Positions 1 through 7,455 of a stretch of DNA of 12,509 bases are shown here, one piece after another. Position 1 is the stretch's first letter; each line of letters opens with the position of its first letter. The DNA is from Clostridia bacterium (GTDB lineage: Bacteria; Bacillota; Clostridia; Oscillospirales; Acutalibacteraceae), in assembly GCA_900769775.1 (NCBI GenBank), contig CAAGHT010000036.1:1-12509 (forward strand), given 5' to 3'. Made by a program: the position numbers and the translations under genes. The notes beneath the pieces were generated by a model that was not told where the DNA came from, ran no database searches, and saw only the letters and a list, made by a program, of their open reading frames with translations.

Positions 1-1065
1 TCTTCCGATCTGCTTGCCGTTAACGATAGCGATAAGGTTTGCACCGAAGGTGGTCTGAAGCTCGGTATAGGAATAGAGTTTATTGAGAACAACCTGCGGA
101 TTAGCGTCACGCTTTATGTCAACCACTATTCTAATGCCGCCGTCACGCTTTGAGGAGTAGTCGACAACATCGTCAATGCCCTCAACCCTCTTTTCAGCGG
201 CGAGGTCATAAATCTTCTTAACAAGGTCCTTCTTTCTTACCTTATAAGGAATCTCGGTGATAACAATGCGGAACTTTCCTGTTCTGGTTTCCTCAATTTC
301 TGCCTTACCGCGGACAACTATTTTGCCCTTACCGGTTGCATAAGCGGCACGTATACCCGCTCTGCCCATAATGATACCACCGGTCGGGAAGTCGGGTCCC
401 TTAATATATTCGCAAATATCCGAAAGCTCTGCCTCGGGGTTATCAATAAGGGCACACATACCGTCAATAACCTCGCCAAGGTTGTGGGGAGGAATCTCGG
501 TTGCCATACCGAAAGCAATACCCGAAGAGCCATTTACTAAAAGCTGAGGGAAGCGGACGGGAAGAACGGTAGGCTCTTTGAGTCGGTCGTCGTAGTTCGG
601 TGTAAAATCGACGGTATCCTTGTCGATATCATCGAGCATATGAAGGGAGAGTCTGTTCATCTTGGACTCGGTATAACGGTAGGCAGCGGCGGGATATCCG
701 TCGATGTTACCGAAATTTCCGTGTCCGTCTATGAGGGGATAGCGCAAAGAGAAGTCCTGCGCCATACGAACCATTGCATCATAAACCGAGGAGTCTCCGT
801 GGGGATGATAACGACCGAGCACTGCACCGACTGTATCTGCGCACTTACGGTATGCCTTATCGGGGGTCAGTCCGTTTTCATACATTGTATAAAGGATACG
901 TCTGTGGACAGGCTTTAAGCCGTCACGAACATCGGGGAGAGCACGACCTACGAGTACGGACATACCGTACTGAAGCATACTGCCCTTGACTTCATCGACA
1001 ATTTCGACGGGTACAATATTGGTATCTTCACTTTCGGGCCAATAAACCTTTTCCTGTTTAGCCAT
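1..1065 (-). CDS. gyrA: DNA gyrase subunit A, N-terminal part (runs off the left edge)
   Basis: GyrA is the breakage-reunion subunit of DNA gyrase, which works with GyrB as an A2B2 enzyme to introduce negative supercoils. Only the first 355 codons are present and they stay open to base 1. The translation starts MAKQEKVYWPESED. It shows the family core RALPDVRDGLKPVHRR (about 41-56), the quinolone-pocket segment YHPHGDSSVYD (86-96, with the susceptible-type Ser92 and Asp96) and the catalytic tyrosine in AAYRYTE (Tyr131). The PQLLVNGSSGIAFGMATEIPPHN block is also present. The start is supported by AAAGGAGAG about 11 bases upstream, near the gyrB stop. The gyrB-gyrA gap is 20 bp, so the two are probably cotranscribed. 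The C-terminal beta-pinwheel that separates GyrA from ParC lies outside the window, so the GyrA call rests on the adjacent gyrB and the origin context. Confidence 0.97.
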   Translation of the reverse strand, partial: MAKQEKVYWPESEDTNIVPVEIVDEVKGSMLQYGMSVLVGRALPDVRDGLKPVHRRILYTMYENGLTPDKAYRKCADTVGAVLGRYHPHGDSSVYDAMVRMAQDFSLRYPLIDGHGNFGNIDGYPAAAYRYTESKMNRLSLHMLDDIDKDTVDFTPNYDDRLKEPTVLPVRFPQLLVNGSSGIAFGMATEIPPHNLGEVIDGMCALIDNPEAELSDICEYIKGPDFPTGGIIMGRAGIRAAYATGKGKIVVRGKAEIEETRTGKFRIVITEIPYKVRKKDLVKKIYDLAAEKRVEGIDDVVDYSSKRDGGIRIVVDIKRDANPQVVLNKLYSYTELQTTFGANLIAIVNGKQIGR

Positions 1066-1085
1066 TAAATATCGCTCTCCTTTCC

Positions 1086-3029
1086 TTAAATATCAAGATC
1101 TGTCGCAAAGACAGCGTTTTCTTCAATAAACTGCTTTCTCGGCTCAACCTCTTCGCCCATAAGCATTGTGAAGGTTGCATCAGCAAGCTCGGCATCGCTC
1201 ATAGTAACGCGGAGGAAGGTTCTGCGCTCGGGGTCAAGTGTTGTTTCCCAGAGCTGATCGGGGTCCATTTCTCCGAGACCCTTATAACGCTGAACATCGG
1301 CAGTGCCGCCAAGACGCTCAATATATTCTGCCTTTTCCTCATCGGTAAAGGCATCAAAGTGCTGTTTGCCCTTTGATACTCTGAAGAGAGGAGGCTGTGC
1401 GAGATATATATGACCTGTCTCGATAAGCTCGGGCATATAGCGGAAGAAGAAGGTAAGCAGCAGTGTTCTGATATGGCTTCCGTCGACATCGGCATCGGCC
1501 ATAATTACTATCTTGTCATAGCGAAGCTTACTGATATCAAAGTTCTCACCGATTCCGGTCCCGAGAGCAACAATAACGGGTGTCAGCTTATCGTTACCGT
1601 AAACCTTGTCATCTCTTGCCTTTTCAACGTTGAGCATCTTACCCCAGAGAGGGAGAATTGCCTGATAGGTAGAGTTTCTGCCTTCAACTGCCGAACCACC
1701 TGCACTATCTCCCTCGACGATGAATATTTCGGTCTTGGTCGGGTCGTCCGAAATACAGTCAGTAAGCTTTTCGGGCATTCTCGTTTTTCCGCCAATACCC
1801 GACTTATTACGGGAAGCGTCACGCGCTTTCTGGGCTGCCTCTCTTGCATTAGAAGCGGCAATAGCCTTATCAATAACGATTTTTGCCTCGGCAGGGTGCT
1901 CCTCTAAGAAGCGGTAAAGCTGATCGTTAATAAGATCGCGCACCATCTGTCCGATAGAGGTGTTACCGAGCTTTGCCTTGGTCTGCGACTCAAACTGTGC
2001 GTCGGCAAGTTTTACAGACACAACCGCAATAAGTCCCTCCATAATATCCTCGCCCTTGAGGTTATCGGAATCTACCTTGAGCTTTTTAAAGTCGTGTGCA
2101 TATTTATTTACTACACGGGCAACGGTCTGACGGAAGGCCTGCTCGTGGGTACCGCCGTCGATAGTGTGAAGAGTATTTGCAAATGACATAATCTTATTGT
2201 CATAAGCGGTTGACCACATAAGGGCAATTTCTGCAGTAGAGTCGCCCTTTGTGCCCGAAAGATAGATAATATCCGAAATAGGGTCCTTCTTTATGCCCTG
2301 ACGGAGATATTCAACATATTCTCTGATACCGCCCTCATAGCAAAGGTCATCGGTTTTCGGCTCAAAAACATCGGTACGCTTGTCCTCTAACACAATGCGG
2401 ATGCCTGCATTAAGGAAAGCCTGCTCACGAAGTCTGTTCAGGAGGGTATCGTAGTCATAGGTAGTAGTATCGGTAAAGATAGAGGGGTCGGGTTTAAAGG
2501 TAACGGTGGTGCCGGTTGAGTCGCATTTTCCAATTACCTCAAGGTCAGAAACAATATTGCCCTTTTCATATCTCTGCTTATAGATATTTTTACCGTCTTT
2601 AACCTCAACCTCAAGCCAACTTGAGAGTGCATTAACTACCGAAGCACCAACGCCGTGGAGGCCTCCCGAAACCTTATATCCGCTACCGCCGAACTTACCG
2701 CCTGCATGAAGAATGGTAAATACGACAGTAACGGTCGGAATTCCCTTCTGAGGGTTTATTCCGACAGGGATGCCTCGACCGTTATCGGTTACACGAATGA
2801 TGCCGTCATCTAAAATTTCAACGGTAATCTTGTCGCAGTAGCCGGCAAGAGCCTCGTCGATAGAGTTATCAACAATCTCATATACAAGATGATGAAGTCC
2901 GCGCTCGCCGGTTGAACCTATATACATACCGGGGCGCTTTCTTACTGCTTCAAGTCCCTCTAAGACCTGAATAGAGCTTTCGTCATAACTCTCTGTTACT
3001 TGTGTGGCTTTCAAATTTTCGTTGCTCAT
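1086..3029 (-). CDS. gyrB: DNA gyrase subunit B
   Basis: This is the ATPase subunit of DNA gyrase, 647 residues long, usual for a Gram-positive GyrB. The GHKL ATPase motifs are seen in order: RKRPGMYIGST (30-40), EIVDNSIDEAL (51-61), DNGRGIPVG (82-90) and GGLHGVGASVVNALS (122-136). The TOPRIM domain has EGDSAGGSA (439-447) and the metal-binding DADVDGSHIRTLLL (512-525). The C-terminal block QRYKGLGEMDPDQLWETT (580-597) follows. The segment LPLWGKMLNVEKA replaces the LPLRGKILNVEKA of Bacillus-type enzymes, a variant I associate with Clostridia. AAGGAGATTAAA precedes the ATG. It lies 41 bp downstream of remB and 20 bp upstream of gyrA, in the order recF-remB-gyrB-gyrA typical of Firmicute origins. 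Confidence 0.98.
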   Translation of the reverse strand: MSNENLKATQVTESYDESSIQVLEGLEAVRKRPGMYIGSTGERGLHHLVYEIVDNSIDEALAGYCDKITVEILDDGIIRVTDNGRGIPVGINPQKGIPTVTVVFTILHAGGKFGGSGYKVSGGLHGVGASVVNALSSWLEVEVKDGKNIYKQRYEKGNIVSDLEVIGKCDSTGTTVTFKPDPSIFTDTTTYDYDTLLNRLREQAFLNAGIRIVLEDKRTDVFEPKTDDLCYEGGIREYVEYLRQGIKKDPISDIIYLSGTKGDSTAEIALMWSTAYDNKIMSFANTLHTIDGGTHEQAFRQTVARVVNKYAHDFKKLKVDSDNLKGEDIMEGLIAVVSVKLADAQFESQTKAKLGNTSIGQMVRDLINDQLYRFLEEHPAEAKIVIDKAIAASNAREAAQKARDASRNKSGIGGKTRMPEKLTDCISDDPTKTEIFIVEGDSAGGSAVEGRNSTYQAILPLWGKMLNVEKARDDKVYGNDKLTPVIVALGTGIGENFDISKLRYDKIVIMADADVDGSHIRTLLLTFFFRYMPELIETGHIYLAQPPLFRVSKGKQHFDAFTDEEKAEYIERLGGTADVQRYKGLGEMDPDQLWETTLDPERRTFLRVTMSDAELADATFTMLMGEEVEPRKQFIEENAVFATDLDI

Positions 3030-3070
3030 TTTAATCTCCTTGAATATAATTCATTGAGTTTTTAATATTT

Positions 3071-3331
3071 TTAAAATTTTTCCTCGCTGCGCTTTAAAAG
3101 GGTAGATGGGGCAAGTTGAGAAATATATACTCTTTTTTTCGCTCCACGCCGCTTTTTACAAACAATAAAGGATTTTGGCAGTTCATAGGATAAAGTGACT
3201 GCCTCACCGTTTTTTTCGGCTAAATTTAAAAAGTTTCGGGTAGACTTCATAACAGTTGTGTTGTCCATATCAAAAATACCGACAATTTCACGTTTTTTAA
3301 CTACCTTTTGCTCTCCAAGGTGCAAATACAT
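3071..3331 (-). CDS. remB: RemB/YaaB-like DUF370 family protein
   Basis: An 86-residue protein with the MYLHLGEQKVV start and the IVGIFDMDNTTV segment typical of the DUF370 family. A basic C-terminal half (VCKKRRGAKKRVYISQL) follows. In Bacillus subtilis the member located between recF and gyrB is RemB (YaaB), linked to expression of biofilm matrix genes. Its paralogue RemA is a DNA-binding protein of the same family. Position, length and sequence all agree with RemB. GGAG lies about 8 bases before the ATG, and the gene begins 23 bp after the recF stop, so it is probably part of the same transcript. A matrix or osmoregulatory role here is inferred from the family only. The short tail KRSEEKF is not conserved that I know of. 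Confidence 0.9.
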   Translation of the reverse strand: MYLHLGEQKVVKKREIVGIFDMDNTTVMKSTRNFLNLAEKNGEAVTLSYELPKSFIVCKKRRGAKKRVYISQLAPSTLLKRSEEKF

Positions 3332-3354
3332 AATTTACTCCGTAATTATATTTG

Positions 3355-4431
3355 TCAAGCCGTCTCTGTCGGCTTAATTCTTCCTGCCGAGACTGTGAAA
3401 ATTTTACCTTTTATAAGGTCTTTGATATTTTCGGGGTCGCAACAGGTAATAAATACCTGACGGTCGGTTATGTTGTTTAAAATGTAATTTTGGCGTGTTC
3501 TGTCAAGCTCTGATAAAACATCATCAAGAATTGCAACCGGCTCCTCACCTGTAAGCTGTTTTATAGTTCTTGCCTCGGCAAGCTTCAGCGCTATTGCAAC
3601 GCTTCTTTGCTGACCCTGACTGCCAAAGGTACGCGCCGAAACAGAATTTATTTTAAATTCGATATCGTCTCTGTGGGGACCCACCGAGGTTATTCCCGAA
3701 TAGATATCATGGCTTCGCGCACGGATAAGCTCTTCCTTTAAATTTTCGGGCAGACATATCGGCTGATATATTGCTTCGAGCTCCTCACTCTTATTTGAAA
3801 GAGCAGAATATATCTCGGTCAGATGCGGAGTGATATTTTTGCAATAATTTATTCTGTATTCTGTAATTTTTGCTCCCGTCTCAGCAATTTTTTCTTCAAA
3901 GACATCGAGCATTGACATATCCGGGCTTCCGCCGGAATCTTTCAAAAGGGTATTTCTCTGAGTAACAGCTCTCGTATAGTCGCGCAAAATTTCGATATAC
4001 TGCGGATAAAGCTGTCCGAGTGCAATATCTAAAAATCTGCGTCTTAGTGCCGGACCATCCTTTATAATTTCAAGGTCATCAGGCGAAAAGACAATAGCAT
4101 GGAAGTTACCCGCAAGAGCTGATGCTGCGCGTTGCTTTTTTCCGTCAAGAGAGGCACTTCTTCTTTGCTTTATGCTGATTTCAGCATTTCTCTCAATACC
4201 TTCACTAATAAAGTCCATTGAAAGATAAGCCTCATTAAAGCCAAAGGACACCATTTCATTATCCTTTGCGCCGCGGAAGCTTTTAGCACCAGTGAAAAGC
4301 CATAAAGCCTCTGTTATATTGGTTTTTCCCTGCGCGTTTTCGCCACAAATTATATTAACATTGTCACACGGCTCAATGAAACCCTCGCTTAAATTGCGAA
4401 AATTTTTAAATTCTAATCTTTTTACGATCAT
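3355..4431 (-). CDS. recF: DNA replication and repair protein RecF
   Basis: RecF is an SMC/ABC-type ATPase that helps load RecA at single-strand gaps together with RecO and RecR. The 358-residue product shows the N-terminal KRLEFKNFRNL, the Walker A motif GENAQGKTN (30-38) and the ABC-type signature GSQGQQRSV (270-278). The Walker B and D-loop ILDDVLSELD (301-310) comes near the C-terminus. SVGPHRDDIEF (249-259) is also a conserved RecF segment. Length is normal. Its ATG overlaps the yaaA stop codon by one base (TAATG), and no strong Shine-Dalgarno sequence is visible, so translation is probably coupled to yaaA. Confidence 0.97.
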   Translation of the reverse strand: MIVKRLEFKNFRNLSEGFIEPCDNVNIICGENAQGKTNITEALWLFTGAKSFRGAKDNEMVSFGFNEAYLSMDFISEGIERNAEISIKQRRSASLDGKKQRAASALAGNFHAIVFSPDDLEIIKDGPALRRRFLDIALGQLYPQYIEILRDYTRAVTQRNTLLKDSGGSPDMSMLDVFEEKIAETGAKITEYRINYCKNITPHLTEIYSALSNKSEELEAIYQPICLPENLKEELIRARSHDIYSGITSVGPHRDDIEFKINSVSARTFGSQGQQRSVAIALKLAEARTIKQLTGEEPVAILDDVLSELDRTRQNYILNNITDRQVFITCCDPENIKDLIKGKIFTVSAGRIKPTETA

Positions 4432-4643
4432 TATTCTATTTCAAAGCCAAAGCCGTCGAAAGTAACCTTATCGCCACTATGCAGCTTTTTTCCTCTCATA
4501 GTACAAACAGTATCGTTAACTCTGACCTCGCCGCCCTGAATTACAACCTTTGCATGACCACCGGTTGAAACAAGACCTGCAAGCTTTAAAGCCGAATCAA
4601 GCTTTATATATTCTTCTTTAATTAAAATCTTTTTATATTCCAT
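4431..4643 (-). CDS. yaaA: S4-domain RNA-binding protein (YaaA/YlmH-like small S4)
   Basis: A 70-residue protein made of essentially one S4 RNA-binding domain. It has IKLDSALKLAGLVSTGGHAK, then VIQGGEVRVNDTV and GDKVTFDGFGFEIE, matching the small S4 protein found between dnaN and recF in most Firmicutes (YaaA in Bacillus subtilis). The family is thought to touch rRNA or the ribosome, but no precise role is established. It starts 6 bp after the dnaN stop and overlaps recF by one base. No good Shine-Dalgarno sequence precedes its ATG, consistent with coupling inside a dnaN-yaaA-recF unit. This is not the unrelated Escherichia coli YaaA peroxide-response protein. Confidence 0.93.
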   Translation of the reverse strand: MEYKKILIKEEYIKLDSALKLAGLVSTGGHAKVVIQGGEVRVNDTVCTMRGKKLHSGDKVTFDGFGFEIE

Positions 4644-4649
4644 AGTTTT

Positions 4650-5747
4650 TTACTTTAAAATAGCAGGCATAATCATATAGAAGAAGCTGTCACCGTTTAT
4701 AGGCTCAATAACAAAGCCGTGCTTGCTGCCCTGGAAACGAATAACAACCTCATCAGTTTCACAGGCTCTGAGTGCTTCTAATAAATACTGTGAATTTATA
4801 CCGATTTCAAAAGGTTCTCCTGCAAGAGGTGTCTCATATGTATCAACAGCTCTTCCAACAGAAGAAATGCAGGTGAGTGTCGAAGAAGCTTCTTCAAGTC
4901 TCCAACGGATGGGAGTTGTAAACTTATCGCTGACAACAAGTGATATTCTGTCGATGATATCAATTATATCTCTTGTTCTTACAGTAATTTCCTGACTGTA
5001 TTCTTTTGGAAGAAGTCTGTCAAAATTAAGGTATTCACCCTCAATAAGGCGGGAAATCATGGTGTATCCCTCAATATTAAAGGAAACTAATTTCTTTGAT
5101 ACCATAATTTCAATATTTTCATCATCTTTTGTGATAATCTTGGTAGCTTCTCCGATTGCCTTTGCAGAAATTACAAAATTATAATCCTTTGAGGTATTGA
5201 GATTTTCTTTTCTGATAGCAATTCTTCTGCCGTCAATACCAACAAATTTTGCAATGCCGTTTTCAATCTTAATATTAAGACCTGTGAGAGTGGGTCTGGA
5301 GCCTTCATTCTGTGCAACGGCAAAGAGCGAGCCTTTAACCATATCCTTTAAAAGACCACCTTCAATATTTATCTTATCATTATCGCCAATTAAAGGAATC
5401 TCCGGGAAGTCCTCTGCCTTCATACCCATAATATCAAAAACTGCATTTCCGCTTCTGATGTGGCACATAAGTCTGTCATCAGTTTCAAAGGTAACCTCAA
5501 GACCGTCAGACTTTCTGAGTATTTCACCGAGCAGGCGAGCACTGATAACAATATCTCCTGCGTTATCACAGTCAGCATAGATTTCTTTTTTCATACTGAT
5601 TTCAAGATTATAGCTTATAAGAGTAAGCTTACCCTTTTCAGCAGAAATAAGAATACCCTCTAAAACAGGAAGGCTTGTTTTTGTAACAATTCTTGAAAGA
5701 TTTGATACTGCTTCAAGAAGTGAAGAGCGGTTTGTTGTGAAACGCAT
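4650..5747 (-). CDS. dnaN: DNA polymerase III beta sliding clamp
   Basis: The beta subunit is the ring-shaped processivity clamp of DNA polymerase III and a docking site for many repair and replication proteins. The 365-residue length fits three clamp folds of about 120 residues each. Recognisable segments are the start MRFTTNRSSLLEAVSNLSRIV, LPVLEGILISAEKG, SGNAVFDIMGMKAEDFPEIP in the first domain, and IEGGLLKDMVKGSLFAVAQNE followed by RPTLTGLNI in the second. The end FFYMIMPAILK corresponds to the usual clamp C-terminus (YxIMPMRL-like). AAAAGGAGAT lies 7 bases before the ATG. It follows the origin directly, so transcription from dnaA or a local promoter would cross the unwinding region. I see no convincing separate dnaN promoter. 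Confidence 0.98.
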   Translation of the reverse strand: MRFTTNRSSLLEAVSNLSRIVTKTSLPVLEGILISAEKGKLTLISYNLEISMKKEIYADCDNAGDIVISARLLGEILRKSDGLEVTFETDDRLMCHIRSGNAVFDIMGMKAEDFPEIPLIGDNDKINIEGGLLKDMVKGSLFAVAQNEGSRPTLTGLNIKIENGIAKFVGIDGRRIAIRKENLNTSKDYNFVISAKAIGEATKIITKDDENIEIMVSKKLVSFNIEGYTMISRLIEGEYLNFDRLLPKEYSQEITVRTRDIIDIIDRISLVVSDKFTTPIRWRLEEASSTLTCISSVGRAVDTYETPLAGEPFEIGINSQYLLEALRACETDEVVIRFQGSKHGFVIEPINGDSFFYMIMPAILK

Positions 5748-5760
5748 TTTAAAAATCTCC

Positions 5761-5828
5761 TTTTATTTTTCTAATTAAATAAAAATATAAAGTAATAGTA
5801 GTAATAAGGGGTGTGAATTTGTGGAAAA
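5761..5828 (-). other. Origin unwinding module: DnaA box pair, GC cluster, DnaA-trios, A/T-rich DUE
   Basis: Read on the minus strand from dnaA towards dnaN, the order is as follows. First comes TTTTCCACA (5820-5828, 8 of 9 bases of the TTATCCACA consensus). An abutting degenerate box AAATTCACA (5812-5820) and a CCCC cluster (5808-5811) follow. Next are six consecutive triplets (5790-5807) which on the plus strand, read 3' to 5', are AAT AAT GAT GAT AAT GAA. All six fit the DnaA-trio rule 3'-[G/A]A[T/N]-5'. Last is a stretch of 30 bases with a single C and no G (5761-5790). This is the same order as the basal unwinding system of Bacillus subtilis oriC. It predicts where DnaA first opens the duplex, just upstream of the dnaN ribosome binding site. 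Confidence 0.85.
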
Positions 5829-5862
5829 GGACTTTTTTGTCAGTATTTATGTACCTTTTCGC

Positions 5863-5919
5863 TTATTAACAAAAACTTGAATAAAATCTTAATAACTTAA
5901 TAACTTTTTCTTATTAACA
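5863..5919 (+). promoter_or_regulatory. Two identical DnaA-box-like sites TTATTAACA
   Basis: TTATTAACA occurs at 5863-5871 and again at 5911-5919, each preceded by C. Each matches TTATCCACA at 7 of 9 positions, and the same 9-mer recurs in the dnaA promoter (7370-7378). Three exact copies confined to the two gaps flanking dnaA suggest binding sites, perhaps lower-affinity DnaA-ATP sites. Chance recurrence in A/T-rich DNA is the alternative. Confidence 0.55.
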
Positions 5920-5970
5920 GCAATGTTAAAAACTCTTTGGTTAATTAAGTTTAATAACTCTAATAAGTGA

Positions 5971-7284
5971 CTAATTATCGGTCTTAAGATTTTTAATCAT
6001 ATCCTCGATAAGATTCTTGTCATAGGGAGAATTTTTAATAAGCTCCTCAATCTTATTTACCGAGAAAAGAGCCGTTGTGTGGTCGCGTCCAAAGGATTCT
6101 CCGATAGCCTTATATGAAAGCTCGGTAGTTTCTCTCGCTATATACATAGCAACCTGTCTTGCCTTTGCAACCTCGGCTGTCTTATGTCGGGAAAGAATCT
6201 CATTTTCAGAGACATCATACATTCTCGCAACCTCGCTGATGATTTTATCAATCTTAATTGGCTCGGGTGAAAGGTCGGTTACAACCTCTTTAACAATTCC
6301 CTGAACTACCGAAAGGGTAGGAGTGACATTCATTTGAAGCAGAGCCTGAATTTTCTTAACAACTCCCTCAAGCTGACGGGTATTGACCTTTATATGGTCA
6401 GCAACATAATGAGCGATGGTATCATCAATTGTGATATTAAGGGATTCAGCCTTTTTCTGGAGAATTCCGACGCGGGTTTCATATTCGGGAGGAGTAATAT
6501 CACAAATAAGTCCCATTTCAAGACGACTTCTGATTCTGTCGTCAAGAGTTTTAATTTCCTTCGGGGTTCGGTCCATTGTTACAACAATCTGTTTATTTGA
6601 CTGATAAAGAGAATTAAAGGTATTAAAGAATTCTTCCTGAGTTTCCTTCTTACCTGCGATAAACTGAATATCGTCTATTAAAAGGACATCTACATTTCGA
6701 TAGGTTTCTCTGAAAGAATCAACCATACCGTTAGATACCGAGCGGATAAAATCGTTTAAGAAGGTTTCACAGCGGACATATTCTATTCTTTTTTCAGGAT
6801 ATTTCTTTTTTATCTGATTGCGGATAGCCAGCATAAGGTGGGTTTTACCAACACCGGTGTCGCCGTAAATAACGAGGGGGTTATATATAATGTTACGGTT
6901 ATCGGCAACTGCCATAGCCGCAGCGTGTGCAAAACGGTTACAACCGCCGACAATATAATTATCAAATGTGAGGCTGTCCTCATAAGAGGTATCGGGAGAA
7001 GCCTTTTCATTTTGAAGAACAGTTCCGTTCTCATCCTCAACCACGATAACTATTTCCATATCAATACCCATAATTTCGCGGATGATTGGCTTAAAGACAG
7101 GCATATAGTTAGACTCGATAATATTCTTTTTATAGGCCGAATAAATTCCGAAAACCATCTGGCCGTCGCGAATTTCAAGCAGGTGGAGATCCTTAAACCA
7201 GACGTTATAAGAAATTTGATTCATTTTCTGGAGCAGCATTTCGCTAATGGCTTGCCAAATGTCGTTTAAAGAATTGATGTCCAT
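5971..7284 (-). CDS. dnaA: Chromosomal replication initiator protein DnaA
   Basis: DnaA is the AAA+ initiator that binds DnaA boxes and opens oriC. The 437-residue product begins MDINSLNDIWQAISEMLLQK (domain I). After a short linker come the Walker A motif GDTGVGKTH (141-149), Walker B LLIDDIQF (201-208), the arginine-finger region DRIRSRLEMG (249-258) and the sensor 2 segment NTRQLEGV (301-308). Domain IV ends with the signature FGRDHTTALFSVNKI (398-412). The open frame extends 51 codons further upstream, but the ATG at 7284 is chosen because AAGGAG sits 7 bases before it, and the extension would cover the promoter. The domain IV signature has one glycine where most DnaA proteins have FGGRDHTT, and some nearby base-contact positions also differ from Escherichia coli, so box preference may be shifted. 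Confidence 0.98.
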   Translation of the reverse strand: MDINSLNDIWQAISEMLLQKMNQISYNVWFKDLHLLEIRDGQMVFGIYSAYKKNIIESNYMPVFKPIIREIMGIDMEIVIVVEDENGTVLQNEKASPDTSYEDSLTFDNYIVGGCNRFAHAAAMAVADNRNIIYNPLVIYGDTGVGKTHLMLAIRNQIKKKYPEKRIEYVRCETFLNDFIRSVSNGMVDSFRETYRNVDVLLIDDIQFIAGKKETQEEFFNTFNSLYQSNKQIVVTMDRTPKEIKTLDDRIRSRLEMGLICDITPPEYETRVGILQKKAESLNITIDDTIAHYVADHIKVNTRQLEGVVKKIQALLQMNVTPTLSVVQGIVKEVVTDLSPEPIKIDKIISEVARMYDVSENEILSRHKTAEVAKARQVAMYIARETTELSYKAIGESFGRDHTTALFSVNKIEELIKNSPYDKNLIEDMIKNLKTDN

Positions 7285-7357
7285 TTTTTCTCTCCTTATT
7301 TTTAAAAATCTGAAAGGCTTAAAAGGGCGCAATACCCCTATTTTTATATTTAAAATC

Positions 7358-7386
7358 ATTATAGCACAGTTATTAACATTTTTCAA
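7358..7386 (-). promoter_or_regulatory. dnaA promoter (sigma-A type) with internal DnaA-box-like site
   Basis: On the minus strand, TTGAAA (7381-7386) and TATAAT (7358-7363) are separated by exactly 17 bases, with TGC just before the -10, an extended -10. The nine bases 7370-7378 (TTATTAACA on the plus strand) lie inside the spacer and match the two sites in the dnaA-dnaN gap. DnaA bound there would block RNA polymerase, which suggests autorepression. The predicted leader is about 70 bases. Promoter spacing is seen directly; autorepression is inferred. Confidence 0.85.
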
Positions 7387-7388
7387 TG

Positions 7389-7429
7389 AAAATATTAATA
7401 AATTATATAATAAATATATATTATATATA
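7389..7429. other. A/T-only tract between dnaA and spoIIID promoters
   Basis: These 41 consecutive bases contain no G or C. They lie immediately upstream of the dnaA -35 box and upstream of the spoIIID promoter. The tract could act as an UP element for dnaA, as bent DNA, or as the second A/T-rich half of a bipartite origin of the kind known in Firmicutes on the 5' side of dnaA. No consensus TTATCCACA box lies beside it; only the TTATTAACA site is close. Confidence 0.5.
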
Positions 7430-7455
7430 GGGAACACAAAAAATATTGAATTTCG

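Larger units (their letters stand above)
5748..5970. other. oriC: Chromosomal replication origin region (oriC), dnaA-dnaN intergenic part
   Basis: This is the 223-bp gap between dnaA and dnaN, the usual site of DNA unwinding in Firmicutes. It is very A/T-rich. It contains a near-consensus DnaA box, two identical TTATTAACA sites, three copies of TTAATAAC (5889, 5897, 5951), and an unwinding module next to dnaN that is listed separately. A small inverted repeat TTAACA-GCAA-TGTTAA lies at 5914-5929 and shares bases with the second TTATTAACA site. No protein-coding gene is visible here. The dense A/T composition, the box cluster and the flanking dnaA and dnaN genes together make the origin call strong. 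Activity is inferred from arrangement. Confidence 0.9.

Noticed and set aside
1199..1907. Several open frames of 96-165 codons inside gyrB
   Set aside because: They are shadows of the gyrB coding sequence on other frames, with no ribosome binding sites or recognisable domains.
5748..5860. Independent dnaN promoter
   Set aside because: Candidate boxes such as TTGTTA with TAAATA at 17 bases are poor matches. The A/T-rich DNA gives many weak hits, so none is called.
7285..7437. 51-codon N-terminal extension of DnaA
   Set aside because: It would span the dnaA promoter and its own ribosome binding site. DnaA proteins normally begin as the shorter form does.
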